Shown here: in pieces, positions 21,926-32,717 of the stretch
How positions within the stretch are numbered: the first letter of the stretch is position 1
Layout of the letters: every line of letters starts with the position of its first letter
Assembly (NCBI GenBank): GCA_964019425.1
Contig: OZ025838.1
Coordinates: 262,501 to 326,500, forward strand
DNA: 64,000 nucleotides
Direction of reading: 5' to 3'
From: Flectonema sp. DT1601
Taxonomy: Eukaryota > Euglenozoa > Diplonemea > Diplonemida > Diplonemidae
The notes under the pieces: generated by a model
What the model was told of the DNA's origin: nothing
What the model saw: the letters and a program-made list of their open reading frames with translations, nothing else
Database searches by the model: none
Made by a program: the position numbers and the translations under genes

Positions 21926-22625
21926 GTAGCAGCTTCACGGTGACGGCGGCCTTATTGAGAATTATCCCTCGTTGTTACATGTTACGTAATGATTGGGTTC
22001 TCAAGACTGGTTGCTTGCTAATGTGAATGCTGACGTTCGAACTGTTATTCGTAGCAGCTTCACGGTGACGGCGGCCTTATTGAGAATTATCCCTGGTTGT
22101 TACATGTTCAAAGTTGCAGGTTAACTGTGACTGATTCACGTAATCATTGGGTTCTCAAGACTGGTTGCCCCGACTTTCGAGTAGTTTCCTTTTCCGGCGT
22201 GTAACAATCCCGACTGACGAAAAAAGTTGGAGGAATTGCTAGTTTGTTGGGTTATATTCGTAGCAGCTTCACGGTGACGGCGGCCTTACTGAGAATTATC
22301 CCTGGTTGTTATGTGTTGAAAGTCACAGGTTATAGCGTCAAAATAACACTCGCGTGGGTGGTTGCTCTCTTCGGAAAGCATAACTTCAGACCCGTCAATT
22401 CGCGGCGCTTATATCTGCACACATTAATTAGTTGAACGAGTTCAAGTCACTTCCCTGCATAGCAGATCCGTGTCCTCTGTACTAACGCTATACTAAGTGT
22501 GACTGTGACTGATACACGTAATGGTTGGGTTCTTTAAGTACTCAGGACTGGTTGCTTGCTGATGTGAATGCTGACGTTCGAACTGCCCCGACTTTCGAGT
22601 AATTTTCCTTTCCGGCTTAGGATGA
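21926..22625 (+). repeat. Irregular tandem repeat cluster
   Basis: A 53-nt block beginning GTAGCAGCTTCACGGTGACG and ending in ATCCCTGGTTGTTA occurs three times (about 21926, 22049 and 22259). A second block with TTGGGTTCTCAAGACTGGTT and a third with CCCCGACTTTCGAGTA recur in the same cluster. The order suggests unequal duplication of a mother unit. Confidence 0.7.
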
Positions 22626-22644
22626 CGCAGCGTGGTGGGTGCCT

Positions 22645-22862
22645 TGGGATTTAATAAATAAAGCGGAAATAAAGGGGCTTTCCCACCCCCCTTTATTCCG
22701 CTTATTTCCCCTTTATTTCCCCTTTATTTTGGAAAAAAAGGAAAAAAAGTCCTTTATTTGGATTAAAAGCCCTTTATTTCCCCTTTATTTTGGAATTACG
22801 GAAATTAAAGGGCATTAAAAGCCCTTTAATTTCCCCTTTATTTTGCCCCCTTTAAAGGGGTA
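22645..22862 (+). repeat. CCTTTATTT low-complexity cluster
   Basis: Dense run of CCCTTTATTT and its complement AAATAAAGGG in both orientations, giving several overlapping inverted repeats and ending in a TTTAAAGGGG palindrome. Confidence 0.75.
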
Positions 22863-22869
22863 CAAGTAT

Positions 22870-23920
22870 GATTAGCTACAAATTGTTTCTGCTAAGTGTT
22901 TCTCACTTAGAATTTTATTGTTATGTTCGTTTTCTATCCCCTCTTCTATCCCTTTTGTTCAAAAAAAGCGATGAGAAATTTCTCTCATTCATGCTAAGAT
23001 GCACTCTGAACTTTGATTTTTTGATCTGAGTGTGAGGGAATGACCTGTTAGTGCATTGGGCATAAGCTGTGCAGCAGTTTAGATGTCTTAGGTGTTAATA
23101 GGGGGTTCCTCTTAGCATTTTTCTTTGTTACCACCTTATGATTTTCTTGAAGAAAAAAAATAGAAGTCATAATGGTGCTTCCCTCTGGAAGGGTTGTAAG
23201 CCATGGTGTCCAACTAAATTAAAGGACAAGTCTGGGATAATCCCTGCCAGAGGGGCGAGTATTCTACCATGGTTGAAATACTCTGGCAACTGATCTTCAA
23301 TTTTATGTTGTTTGTTAGCTGCTGGTGTAATTTAATCATGTGTTGATACTTGCATATGTTTATTTGTTATCTTTTACTACAATTACTCTTACCTATATCT
23401 TTTCTTTTTATTCTCTATCTGTTCTGGTCTGTTACTTCATTTGTCTTGTTTAACTTCAGTTATATGCATTTTACTTTTTATTGTTTCCCATCTACTTTTT
23501 ATTTTCTATTAGTTCTGGTCAGAAACTCCTGGGCAGCAAGAAGGAAAGCAGTTAAGTACTTCTGGGTGTTTGGCATCACCCCCCATAGTGAGCAAGTACA
23601 ACAGGTAGCATTGGTAGTCTGTTGATCCTGAGTGATCCCAGCTACGGTTTTGTTTTTCTTTCTTTTTTTTTTTAGAAGAAGATCAGGACATCCAAGCACT
23701 GCTGGATAGTTGCTGAATGCAGGGCCTGCCTGTGGCATTATAATAACAGGCTAAGTCATTTGTAGTTCATAGTTTACCTTTGATTTTATAACTTCACACA
23801 GCTTACAGTGTGTTCTTTGTGTATGTTTTCTTCAGGTGTGAGTAGTTTTTTTGTTCTTACTCTTCAGGGAGGGCCTTAGCCAAAAGCTAACAGTCCAAAT
23901 CTCACCTGGTAATTCAACTC
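22870..23920 (+). repeat. Dispersed repeat C, copy 1
   Basis: About 1.05 kb from TTAGCTACAAATTG to TCACCTGGTAATTCAACTC. It lacks an internal stretch of about 130 nt present in other copies, with CACACA at the junction. No long coding frame. The same family recurs at 25.7 (minus), 27.9, 29.1 and 29.5 kb and in every macrosatellite unit. Confidence 0.8.
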
Positions 23921-24690
23921 CGAAGGAATAAAGGAAAAAAAAAGAAAAGGTCGATCAATTGGATCTGATCGTCGAGAAGAAGAAAACAATTATTTTAAAG
24001 GTCGATCGGCATAGCCAATCATTGAGAAAAATAACCAGATATAAATACAATCAGTTTAAATTTAAAAAAAAAAAAAAAAAAAAGATTAACGATCAAGCTG
24101 AGCTGATCTTGTTTTTATTAAAATAGGGGGAGCGGGAGGGATGGAAGGAATAAAGGAAAAAAAAAAAAAAAAAAGGTTGATCAATTGGATCTGATCGTCG
24201 AGAAGAAGAAAACAATTATTTTAAAAAAAATTGATCGGTATAGCCGGTCGTTGAGAAAAGAACAGATATAAATACAATCGGTTTTGGTGATCGACGAGTG
24301 GAGCGATCACTTGACAAGAAGGAAAAAAGAAAGGACCGCATTAATTGGGGCTTTGGTTGTATTCCCAAGGCATGTTTTTTTTTTTTTTTTTTTTAAATTA
24401 ATAATCACATTTTGTTCAAAAATATTTCATATTAGAGTAAAAGAAAAAAAGAAAAAAAAGAAATAAGAGAAAAAAAAAAAACCATTGCTGGCCCCCTCAC
24501 CACTCATAGAGGATGAGGAGGCCAGTAAGGCGTCACTCAAATCTATGCCAAGCCTTGGGAACTTGGATTGGGGTTTAGACCATTTACAATTAACAATTAA
24601 CAATTAACAATTAATCTGATTAACGTTATGATCTGACGGACATAAACATATCGACAAAATATTACAAACAAAACGAACAATAAATAATAA
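23921..24690 (-). repeat. Dispersed repeat D, left copy (inverted)
   Basis: Reverse complement of 46157-46990. Marks are GATCAATTGGATCTGATCGTCG, a run of AACAATTAACAATTAACA, and GACATAAACATATCGAC. It contains an internal tandem of about 235 nt. Confidence 0.8.
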
Positions 24691-24817
24691 ATAAGCTAAT
24701 AAACTAAATAAACAAAGTGATGTGAAAGTAAGGAAAAAGAGAATTACAAGGGGGTGGAGTCACCGCGAACGTCATCAGCAGAACATCTCCTTCGATTGTA
24801 ACGATATCTTGATGGAG

Positions 24818-24975
24818 TAATTTGCTTTCCATGTCTGTACAGCACCTGAATAAAGAATATAAAGTAATACGCACAACTGGCAGAACAGATACTAAGGACA
24901 TTCATGTGACCCTATCTTAATCTTAGATAGGTTCACCGCGCTGGGGTAGTGCCAGGTCCTGACGGGACACCGGCA
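24818..24975 (+). repeat. Direct repeat, copy 1 of 2
   Basis: About 157 nt from AATTTGCTTTCCATGTCTGT to CGGGACACCGGCA, nearly identical to 25216-25373. The pair flanks about 240 nt and lies 3' of the RNase H fossil on its coding strand. It could be terminal or internal repeats of that element. Confidence 0.8.
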
Positions 24976-25215
24976 GGGGGTGGGTGGGTGGGTTTTGAAT
25001 TGAAGAGTGGAAGTGGGTGAGTGGCTGTGAACTGCAGAAGAAGTTCGATAATAACGATAAAACTAATAACAGTACCACTCACGCCGAATATATAATATGC
25101 ACGAGGTAAGAGAAGTGGAATAAAATACACACAAAGTAATTTCGGTAGTTTATGTTTTCTTTATCATCGGCGCTGCTTTAGGACATGGTAGCAAATTACC
25201 TAAATGGAATTTCAA

Positions 25216-25373
25216 TAATTTGCTTTCCATGTCTGTACAGCACCTGAATAAAGAATATAAAGTAATACGCACAACTGGCAGAACAGATACTAAGGACATT
25301 CATGTGACCCTATCCTAATCTTAGATAGGTTCACCGCGCTGGGGTAGTGCCAGGTCCTGACGGGACACCGGCA
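25216..25373 (+). repeat. Direct repeat, copy 2 of 2
   Basis: Second copy of the 157-nt direct repeat; it abuts the RNase H fossil. Confidence 0.8.
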
Positions 25374-25374
25374 C

Positions 25375-25648
25375 CAACACCCCGACGCGAGTTGAAGAAT
25401 GCCCCCAACGCCTGTTCCACCTTGGATCTGGTAGAGGAAGAAATGGGTTCCCTGGACGGTACATCCGCAGGATTATACTTAGTGCTGACCCACTTCAAAT
25501 TATACGAACATTTCAAAGAAGAAAGTGAATTGACTGCAGACATTAAACACTCATTAATAGCATGTGACCGAACACACATCTTCTTTCTAAAAGCACCACA
25601 TACTGTGGTATTGTCTACCCAAATAGATAAGTGGTCAGCCTCGCTGAT
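25375..25648 (-). mobile_element. Reverse-transcribing element fossil (RNase H part)
   Basis: A minus-strand fragment of about 90 codons with the RNase H core of an LTR- or DIRS-type element: a WVDN box, then W-V-S-T-K followed by NPADVPSR. Only this piece is present; no reverse transcriptase, integrase or recombinase lies next to it. The element is broken and reduced to a fragment. Its age cannot be judged without relatives. A DIRS-like origin is possible. Confidence 0.65.
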
Positions 25649-25663
25649 TCCGAGTTGAGTTTA

Positions 25664-26032
25664 CCAGGTGAGATTTGGACTGTTAGCTTTTGGCTAAGGC
25701 CCTCCCTGAAGAGCAAGAACAAAAAAACTACTCACACCTGAAGAAAACATACACAAAGAACACACTGTAAGCTGTGTGTGTATTTTGTGTTTGTCAGAAC
25801 AGGAGAGAAAAGAAAGAATGTCAAGGTTGGTCACCTTGCCTATCAACGCACAACATTGGTGGTCTCTACTAGACCCTGAGTGATCCCACTGGATCTCTCA
25901 TCGTTCATAGTACCTATGTGAAGTTATAAAATCAAAGGTAAACTATGAACTACAAATGACTTAGCCTGTTATTATAATGCCACAGGCAGGCCCTGCATTC
26001 AGCAACTATCCAGCAGTGCTAGGATGTCCTGA
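25664..26032 (-). repeat. Dispersed repeat C, inverted partial copy
   Basis: Reverse complement of the 3' third of repeat C, from the conserved end (CAGGTGAGATTTGGACTGTT) through ATGCCACAGGCAGGCCCTGC. It includes the segment missing from copy 1. Confidence 0.8.
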
Positions 26033-26037
26033 TCTTG

Positions 26038-26205
26038 AGGCGATCGGCAGGGTGGAGGTGTTCACGATTTTTCACTTTGCTACACGAAAATTCACGATTT
26101 TTCACGATTTTTCACTTAATTTTTTGCTGCTTTCTGGTAGTGAAATCCCGTGAAAATGTGTGAAAATGGTCAAACCTGTTCAGTTTGCCATACATGTCAC
26201 TTTGA
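26038..26205 (+). repeat. Dispersed repeat B, copy 2
   Basis: GAGGCGATCGGCAGGGTGG then TTCACGATTTTTCAC repeats, ending in GTCAAACCTGTTCAGTTTGC. Same as 19318 onward, but with the tandem GTGAAAATGT part shortened. Confidence 0.75.
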
Positions 26206-26310
26206 CAACTAAATGGGCATCGCTTGTGCCCAGTGACCCATCACCCTTCCTGACCATCGCTTGTGGTGAGGTTCCGGACTTTGGACCGGCGCATCGCGTG
26301 TGCGGTGGGT

Positions 26311-27101
26311 TTAATCACTGAGGGGCTCATTCTCGTTCATTGCCTCCTCTTTTCGCTGAGCAGTTTTTTCTTGTGCAACTTTCCTGGCAGCAGCATTTTC
26401 TGCTGCTTTCGCTGCTTTCGCTTGGGTCAGTGTGGCGGACTGCTGGGGCACCGGGAGGGAGAGGGGGTCACGCAACTTTAGCTTTGTGGGGAGCTCCAGC
26501 GCAAAGCATTCAACAACAGAGAAAATGAATGCCCCGCGCTGGGATTTGGTTGGGGGGTTAGGTAGGGATGGTGCGTCCACCGGATGATGCTGGCATCAGG
26601 CTTGGTGAGCATGGGGTCATCGGGGACATCGCTCTTCAGCTTAGAGACCTGAATGTGGTTCACATGGGAGAGGGCGTGGTTGACCTGCCTATTGACTTTC
26701 AGCAGGCGGGCGTGGTGAGGGGAGACTGTGTCACCGCAATAGCAGCAACGAAAAATGCCCTTTCCCCCCAAGGGTTCCAGCATGTAGAACCATCTACCTG
26801 GAAGCTCGGTATCGAGCAATGCAAAAATCTTTTCCCAATAATCGAGGTGACAGTGGCCTGATCTTCCGGCCTGGCTGTCCTGAACTTTCTGCCGGTTAAT
26901 CTTTTTGAAATGTTCTGTTGTGTTACCCTCAACAAGAAAACACAATGAAGCAGTTGAACGTGTGTCCTCTAACCAGGACAACGCCCCTGCCAAGGCACCT
27001 GTAAAATCAACCCCCCTCTCAATGAGACACATCTGTGTCTCATTGTCCGGTTTGCGTGTCACCTCTACTTCAGTGATACTGACGTCATTCCTCTTCTTCA
27101 T
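26311..27101 (-). pseudogene. Unidentified coding remnant, possible mobile element
   Basis: Two overlapping minus-strand frames of coding composition. The upstream one (207 aa from ATG at 27101) has a Cys/His cluster, CCYCGDTVSPHHARLL with further His residues, that may bind zinc, preceded by KIFALLDTELPGRWFYML. The other is Ala/Lys/Glu-rich (QAKAAKAAENAAARKVAQEK), probably helical. I do not recognise the family. It lies among repeats, so a mobile-element protein is more likely than a host gene, and it appears broken. Confidence 0.4.
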
Positions 27102-27325
27102 GCTGGTTTATGTTTAGTAGTGATAATAAAATAGCTGCTTGTTCAGATTCATCATTACTATGTAAAAAAGAGAAACACATACTACCGAGATACAATGACC
27201 GACACCTTGTCAAGCAACTCGGCTGCGTCTGTCGTGAACTCCAGTGCCGTCCGTAGCATGCAAATGCTAAGGTTCAGAAGCGCCCATTCGTAACCTTCTC
27301 TTTAAATGGACACGCCCTAAAAGAG

Positions 27326-27371
27326 ATGCGGTGCTTCTTGCGAAGCCAGTAAGCAAACGACCGATTCCCAC
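27326..27371 (+). repeat. Fragment shared with LINE tail at 19.75 kb
   Basis: GATGCGGTGCTTCTTGCGAA through ACGACCGATTCCCA, nearly identical to 19756-19803, the variant tail of the LINE fragment. It shows that this tail exists independently in the genome. Confidence 0.7.
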
Positions 27372-27429
27372 GTATGAAGAAGCACAGCGTTACTATTGAA
27401 CGGAGGAAGTCACTGAGGCCAAAGTACTT

Positions 27430-27912
27430 CGTTTTTTTTATCGATCGACTATGTCGATTACTTTCTATTTTCCGTCCTGGTCAAGACGCTAAACTGATTG
27501 TTTTTTTTTTTTCAAAATTAATAAAAAAGAATAGAAAAAAAATAAAAATAAAAAAATAGAATAAACAATGTTATCATTGTGTTTTTTTTTATCGTTCGAC
27601 TTTGTTGACTATTTTCTATTTTCCATTTTTATTCTTTAAAAAATAAATAAAAAGAATTTAAAAAAAAAAAAAAAAAAAAAAGAATAAACAATATTATCAT
27701 TGTTTTTTTTTATCGTTCGACTATGTCGACTAATTTCTATTTTCCGTTTTTTTTTTTTCTTTAAAAAATAAATAAAAAGAATTTAAAAAAAAAAAATAAA
27801 AAAAAAAAGAATAAACAATGTTATCATTGTTTTTTTATCGATCGACTATGTCGATCACTTTCTATTTTCCGTCCTGGTCAAGACGCTAAACTGATTGTTT
27901 TTTTTCAAAATT
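27430..27912 (+). repeat. M137 minisatellite, short array
   Basis: About four units of the M137 family, with AACAATGTTATCATTGTT and TATCGATCGACTATGTCGAT or its variant TATCGTTCGACTTTGT. Bounded on the right by repeat C. Confidence 0.85.
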
Positions 27913-28800
27913 AATAAGAAAAAAAATAGAAGTCATAATGGTGCTTCCCTCTGGAAGGGTTGTAAGCCATGGTGTCCAACTAAATTAAAGGACAAGTCTG
28001 GGATAATCCCTGCCAGAGGGGCGAGTATTCTACCATGGTTGAAATACTCTGGCAACTGATCTTCAATTTTATGTTGTTTGTTAGCTGCTGGTGTATCTTG
28101 ATTATGTGTTGATACTTGCATTTTTTTTATTTGTAATCTTCTATTACAATCCTCTTTCTGTTCTGGTCTGTTACTTCATTTGTCTTGTTTAACTTCAGTT
28201 ATATCCATTTTACTTTTTATTGTTTCCCATCTACTTTTTATTTTCTATTAGTTCTGGTCAGAAACTCCTGGGCAGCAAGAAGGAAAGCAGTTTAGTACTT
28301 CTGGGTGTTTGGCATCACCCCCCATAGTGAGCAAGTACAACAGGTAGCATTGGTAGTCTGTTGATCCTGAGTGATCCCAGCTACAGTTTTGTTTTTCTTT
28401 CTTTTTTTTAGAAGAAAATCAGGACATCCAAGCACTGCTGGATAGTTGCTGAATGCAGGGCCTGCCTGTGGCATTATAATAACAGGCTAAGTCATTTGTA
28501 GTTCATAGTTTACCTTTGATTTTATAACTTCACACAGGGTACTATGAACGATGAGAGATCCAGTGGGATCACTCAGGGTCTAGTAGAGACCACCAATGTT
28601 GTGCGTTGATAGGCAAGGTGACCAACCTTGACATTCTTTCTTTTCTCTCCTGTTGTGACAAACACAAAATACACACACAGCTTACAGTGTGTTCTTTGTG
28701 TATGTTTTCTTCAGGTGTGAGTAGTTTTTTTGTTCTTGCTCTTCAGGGAGGGCCTTAGCCAAAAGCTAACAGTCCAAATCTCACCTGGAAATTCAACTCA
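27913..28800 (+). repeat. Dispersed repeat C, copy 3
   Basis: Starts at AAAATAGAAGTCATAATGG and runs to TCACCTGGAAATTCAACTC, including the segment missing from copy 1. The 5' part seen in longer copies is absent; M137 sequence lies there instead. Confidence 0.8.
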
Positions 28801-28812
28801 AAGAATATAAAA

Positions 28813-28918
28813 AAATACAAAAAAAAGAATAAACAATGTTATCATTGTTTTTTTTTATCGTTCGACTTTGTCGACTAATTTCTATTTTCCGTTTTTTTTT
28901 TCTTTAAAAAATAAATAG
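28813..28918 (+). repeat. M137 minisatellite, single B-type unit
   Basis: One unit with AACAATGTTATCATTGTT and TCGTTCGACTTTGTCGAC between two C copies. Confidence 0.8.
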
Positions 28919-29116
28919 AGATTTTCGCTATTGGGGTGCCTGATAATGTCATTTTCGCTATTCACTAAAAGCAGTAACTTTTTTTTCGCTGTTCACTAGA
29001 AGTGATAATTTTTTTTCGCCGTTCAGTAAAAGAAATTTTTTTTTTTCGCTGTTCACTACAAGTTACAAATTTTTTTTCGCTATTCACTACAAGTTACAAA
29101 TTTTTTTTCGCTATTC
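28918..29116 (+). repeat. TTTTTTTCGCTATTCACTA minisatellite
   Basis: Six or so units of 30-36 nt built on TTTTTTTCGCTRTTCACTA followed by CAAGTTACAAA or a variant. A single extra unit lies at 30903-30940, beyond copy C5. Confidence 0.8.
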
Positions 29117-29536
29117 AGCTACAGTTTTGTTTTTCTTTTTTTTTTTAGAAGAAGATCAGGACATCCAAGCACTGCTGGATAGTTGCTGAATGCAGGGCCT
29201 GCCTGTGGCATTATAATAACAGGCTAAGTCATTTGTAGTTCATAGTTTACCTTTGATTTTATAACTTCACACAGGGTACTATGAACGATGAGAGATCCAG
29301 TGGGATCACTCAGGGTCTAGTAGAGACCACCAATGTTGTGCGTTGATAGGCAAGGTGACCAACCTTGACATTCTTTCTTTTCTCTCCTGTTGTGACAAAC
29401 ACAAAATACACACACAGCTTACAGTGTGTTCTTTGTGTATGTTTTCTTCAGGTGTGAGTAGTTTTTTTGTTCTTGCTCTTCAGGGAGGGCCTTAGCCAAA
29501 AGCTAACAGTCCAAATCTCACCTGGAAATTCAACTC
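29117..29536 (+). repeat. Dispersed repeat C, 3' partial copy
   Basis: 3' third of repeat C, from CAGCTACAGTTTTG to TCACCTGGAAATTCAACTC; joined directly to the preceding minisatellite. Confidence 0.8.
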
Positions 29537-29542
29537 AGTCCT

Positions 29543-30890
29543 TGTCAGTTTTGGCATCAAACTTGTAATGGTTTAATCATTACAGGTTATTTACTGAAAT
29601 ATTTGTTCTAAAAGTTGCTAAGTATTTTTCACTTAGAAATTTTTTATTTTTTTATTTTCAGCTTAATTAGCTACAAATTGTTTCTACTAAGTGTTTCTCA
29701 CTTAGATTTTTTTTTGCTTTTCAGCTCCTTAAAAGCTGCTAAGTGTTTCTGCTAAGTGTTTCTCACTTAGAATTTTATTTTTATGTTCGTTTTCTATCCC
29801 TTCTCCTATCCCTTTTGTTCAAAATAAGCGGGAGGAAATTCTCTCATTCATGCTAAGATGCACTCTGAACTTTGATTTTTTGATCTGAGTGTGAGGGAAT
29901 GACCTGTTAGTGCATTGGGCATAGGCTGGGCTGCAGTTTAGATGTCTTAGGTGTTAATAGGGGGTTCCTCTTAGCATTTTTCTTTGTTCCCACCTTATGA
30001 TTTTCTTGAAGAAAAAAAATAGAAGTCATAATGGTGCTTCCCTCTGGAAGGGTTGTAAGCCATGGTGTCCAACTAAATTAAAGGACAAGTCTGGGATAAT
30101 CCCTGCCAGAGGGGCGAGTATTCTACCATGGTTGAAATACTCTGGCAACTGATCTTCAATTTTATGTTGTTTGTTAGCTGCTGGTGTATCCTGATCATGT
30201 GTTGATACTTGCATTTTTTTATTTGTAATCTTCTATTACAATTCTCTTTCTGTTCTGGTCTGTTACTTCATTTGTCTTGTTTAACTTCAGTTATATCCAT
30301 TTTACTTTTTATTGTTTCCCATCTACTTTTTATTTTCTATTAGTTCTGGTCAGAAACTCCTGGGCAGCAAGAAGGAAAGTAGTTAAGTACTTCTGGGTGT
30401 TTGGCATCACCCCCCATAGTGAGCAAGTACAACAGGTAGCATTGGTAGTCTGTTGATCCTGAGTGATCCCAGCTACAGTTTTGTTTTTCTTTTTTTTTTT
30501 AGAAGAAGATCAGGACATCCAAGCACTGCTGGATAGTTGCTGAATGCAGGGCCTGCCTGTGGCATTATAATAACAGGCTAAGTCATTTGTAGTTCATAGT
30601 TTACCTTTGATTTTATAACTTCACACAGGGTACTATGAACGATGAGAGATCCAGTGGGATCACTCAGGGTCTAGTAGAGACCACCAATGTTGTGCGTTGA
30701 TAGGCAAGGTGACCAACCTTGACATTCTTTCTTTTCTCTCCTGTTGTGACAAACACAAAATACACACACAGCTTACAGTGTGTTCTTTGTGTATGTTTTC
30801 TTCAGGTGTGAGTAGTTTTTTTGTTCTTGCTCTTCAGGGAGGGCCTTAGCCAAAAGCTAACAGTCCAAATCTCACCTGGAAATTCAACTC
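29543..30890 (+). repeat. Dispersed repeat C, longest copy
   Basis: 1348 nt from TGTCAGTTTTGGCATCAAAC to TCACCTGGAAATTCAACTC. The 5' 100 nt also follow the MULE transposase gene in the macrosatellite units (53.83 kb), so C may derive from the 3' flank of such an element. No frame, no obvious TG...CA ends and no terminal inversion were seen. Confidence 0.8.
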
Positions 30891-30966
30891 TAGAAGTTGA
30901 AATTTTTTTTTCGCTGTTCACTACAAGTTACAACTTTTTCCACTGCCAAAAAAAAAAATTTTTTTT

Positions 30967-31003
<37 letters not shown>

Positions 31004-31180
31004 CTTCTTTGCTGGGAACATGCTGGTACCTTGAACAATTTTTTTTGTCACTTGGACAAGAGCTTTGTGCCGTTTTACTTTCTATTCAGCACACTCATCT
31101 GTGGATTTATGATAATGGATGGATTGAAAGCCAATAACACAAACGGTCAAGGATGTGATGACTTGGGAAATGATAAAAGT

Positions 31181-31370
31181 GAATTCGATAGAGTGGGAAG
31201 TAACGGACTGGGAGCTTTTGGCTCCTGCCCTATTCCCGATGTAAACTTTCTTTTTATTTTTTTTTTTTTAACAGGCCCAGAGGGCGACAATGACTGTTGC
31301 TGACCAAGGAATAATATTCAAATGAATTTTCGTTTCAAAGAAACGAACAGAATTAAGAGAGAGGCAGAGA

Positions 31371-31403
<33 letters not shown>

Positions 31404-31586
31404 AAAAAAAATATGAAGAGGAAATAATCAAACATGAAAAAAAAAAAAAAAAATAAAATATAAATAAAAAACGTTGTATGAAAAAGGAAAAAAAAGAAGA
31501 AAAAAAAAAAAAAGACCAGAAAAGGAAAGAGAAAATGAAAAGGTATAATATTATTGTGGGGATATGAGGATAGCAGGGAGATGCTC
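31181..31586 (+). repeat. Repeat R, full-length copy
   Basis: 406 nt. The left end is GAATTCGATAGAGTGGGAAG; a hairpin-like GGGAGCTTTTGGCTCC follows, then GATGTAAACTTTC, a T run and AACAGGCCC, which together resemble a tiny intron. The right half is A-rich and ends GTGGGGATATGAGGATAGCA. No coding frame. Copies occur at 35.2 (minus), 40.2, 50.1 (minus) and several times inside each macrosatellite unit. Confidence 0.8.
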
Positions 31587-31599
31587 TTTTTTTTTTTTT

Positions 31600-32290
31600 T
31601 TTTTTATTTATTATTTAAAAAAAAGGAAACAATCAGTTTAGCGTCTCGATCGGGACGGAAAATAGTCTTTCTGGAACTTCTGCTCAGTACATGCAAATGC
31701 ATCTTGACACGCGGGAACCCTTCGGGCAGTACTGCGCTCTTGATAATTCAAAGTAGCCTTAAAAAAGCTCTCATGCTTGCATGAGTTAGATACCCTGATA
31801 ACCCGGTCAGAAACAGGAGTGTCGCTTGCGACCAGGCTGTCTGTAACTCGCAGGTGTCTTGACTTTGAAATTCGGTTGGAATGACGTGTAAGAGGACAAC
31901 AGTTCTCTGTAAGGTGACCCAGCCCTGCACACATACCGTTCTTTGCATGCACTCAGTAAATTTTTCAGAGGCTGAGAACACTATCAGGACCTGACGAACA
32001 ACCCAACCTTTCCGTGAGTACTTGTCTTTGCTAATCTCGTCAAGCCAGATGAACATCATACAAACGTTATCTCAACATCCGTGTGCGGGTGTTATCTTCC
32101 TCATCTCGGTTTAGCCCTGCACCATCTGCGGATTCTCGAAGGAAACTGGTCGCCTACGATGCTTCGTTCAGTAAAACGTACAAGTTCCTAATCATAAACG
32201 TTTTTCTTTCTCTCTAGGCTTTTACTCTTTTGTTGCTGAATGCAGGGCCTGCCTGTGGCATTATAATAACAGGCTACGTCATTTGTAGTT
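31600..32290. other. Unique-looking spacer with conserved block
   Basis: About 0.7 kb of balanced composition between R and M137. It contains the minus-strand block 31868-31933 that matches 352-416. The open frames on the minus strand have no recognisable domain. Confidence 0.45.
31868..31933 (-). repeat. Conserved block, copy 2
   Basis: Reads CAGGGCTGGGTCACCT ... TACACGTCATTCCAACC on the minus strand; see 352-416. Confidence 0.45.
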
Positions 32291-32296
32291 GGTATA

Positions 32297-32686
32297 TAAA
32301 AAAAAAAAAAAAAGAATAAACAATGTTATCATTGTTTTTTTTTATCGTTCGACTTTGTCGACTAATTTCTATTTTCCGTTTCTTTTCTTTAAATAATAAA
32401 TAAAAAGAATTTAAAATAAAAAAAAAGAATAAACAATGTTATCATTGTTTTTTTATCGATCGACTATGTCGATTACTTTCTATTTTCCGTCCTGGTCAAG
32501 ACGCTAAACTGATTGTTTTTTTTTCAAAATTAATAAAAAAGAATATAAAAAAAAAAAAAAAAAAAAAAGAATAAACAATGTTATCATTGTTTTTTTATCG
32601 ATCGACTATGTCGATCACTTTCTATTTTCCGTCCTGGTCAAGACGCTAAACTGATTGTTTTTTTTTTCAAAATTAATAAAAAAGAA

Positions 32687-32717
<31 letters not shown>

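Noticed and set aside
29543-30890. Repeat C as a solo LTR
   Set aside because: No TG...CA ends, no primer-binding-like or polypurine sequence nearby, and copies end at varied points.
31748-32059. 103-aa minus-strand frame
   Set aside because: No domain or coding bias that I can defend; the part that is conserved with 352-416 is not conserved as a reading frame.
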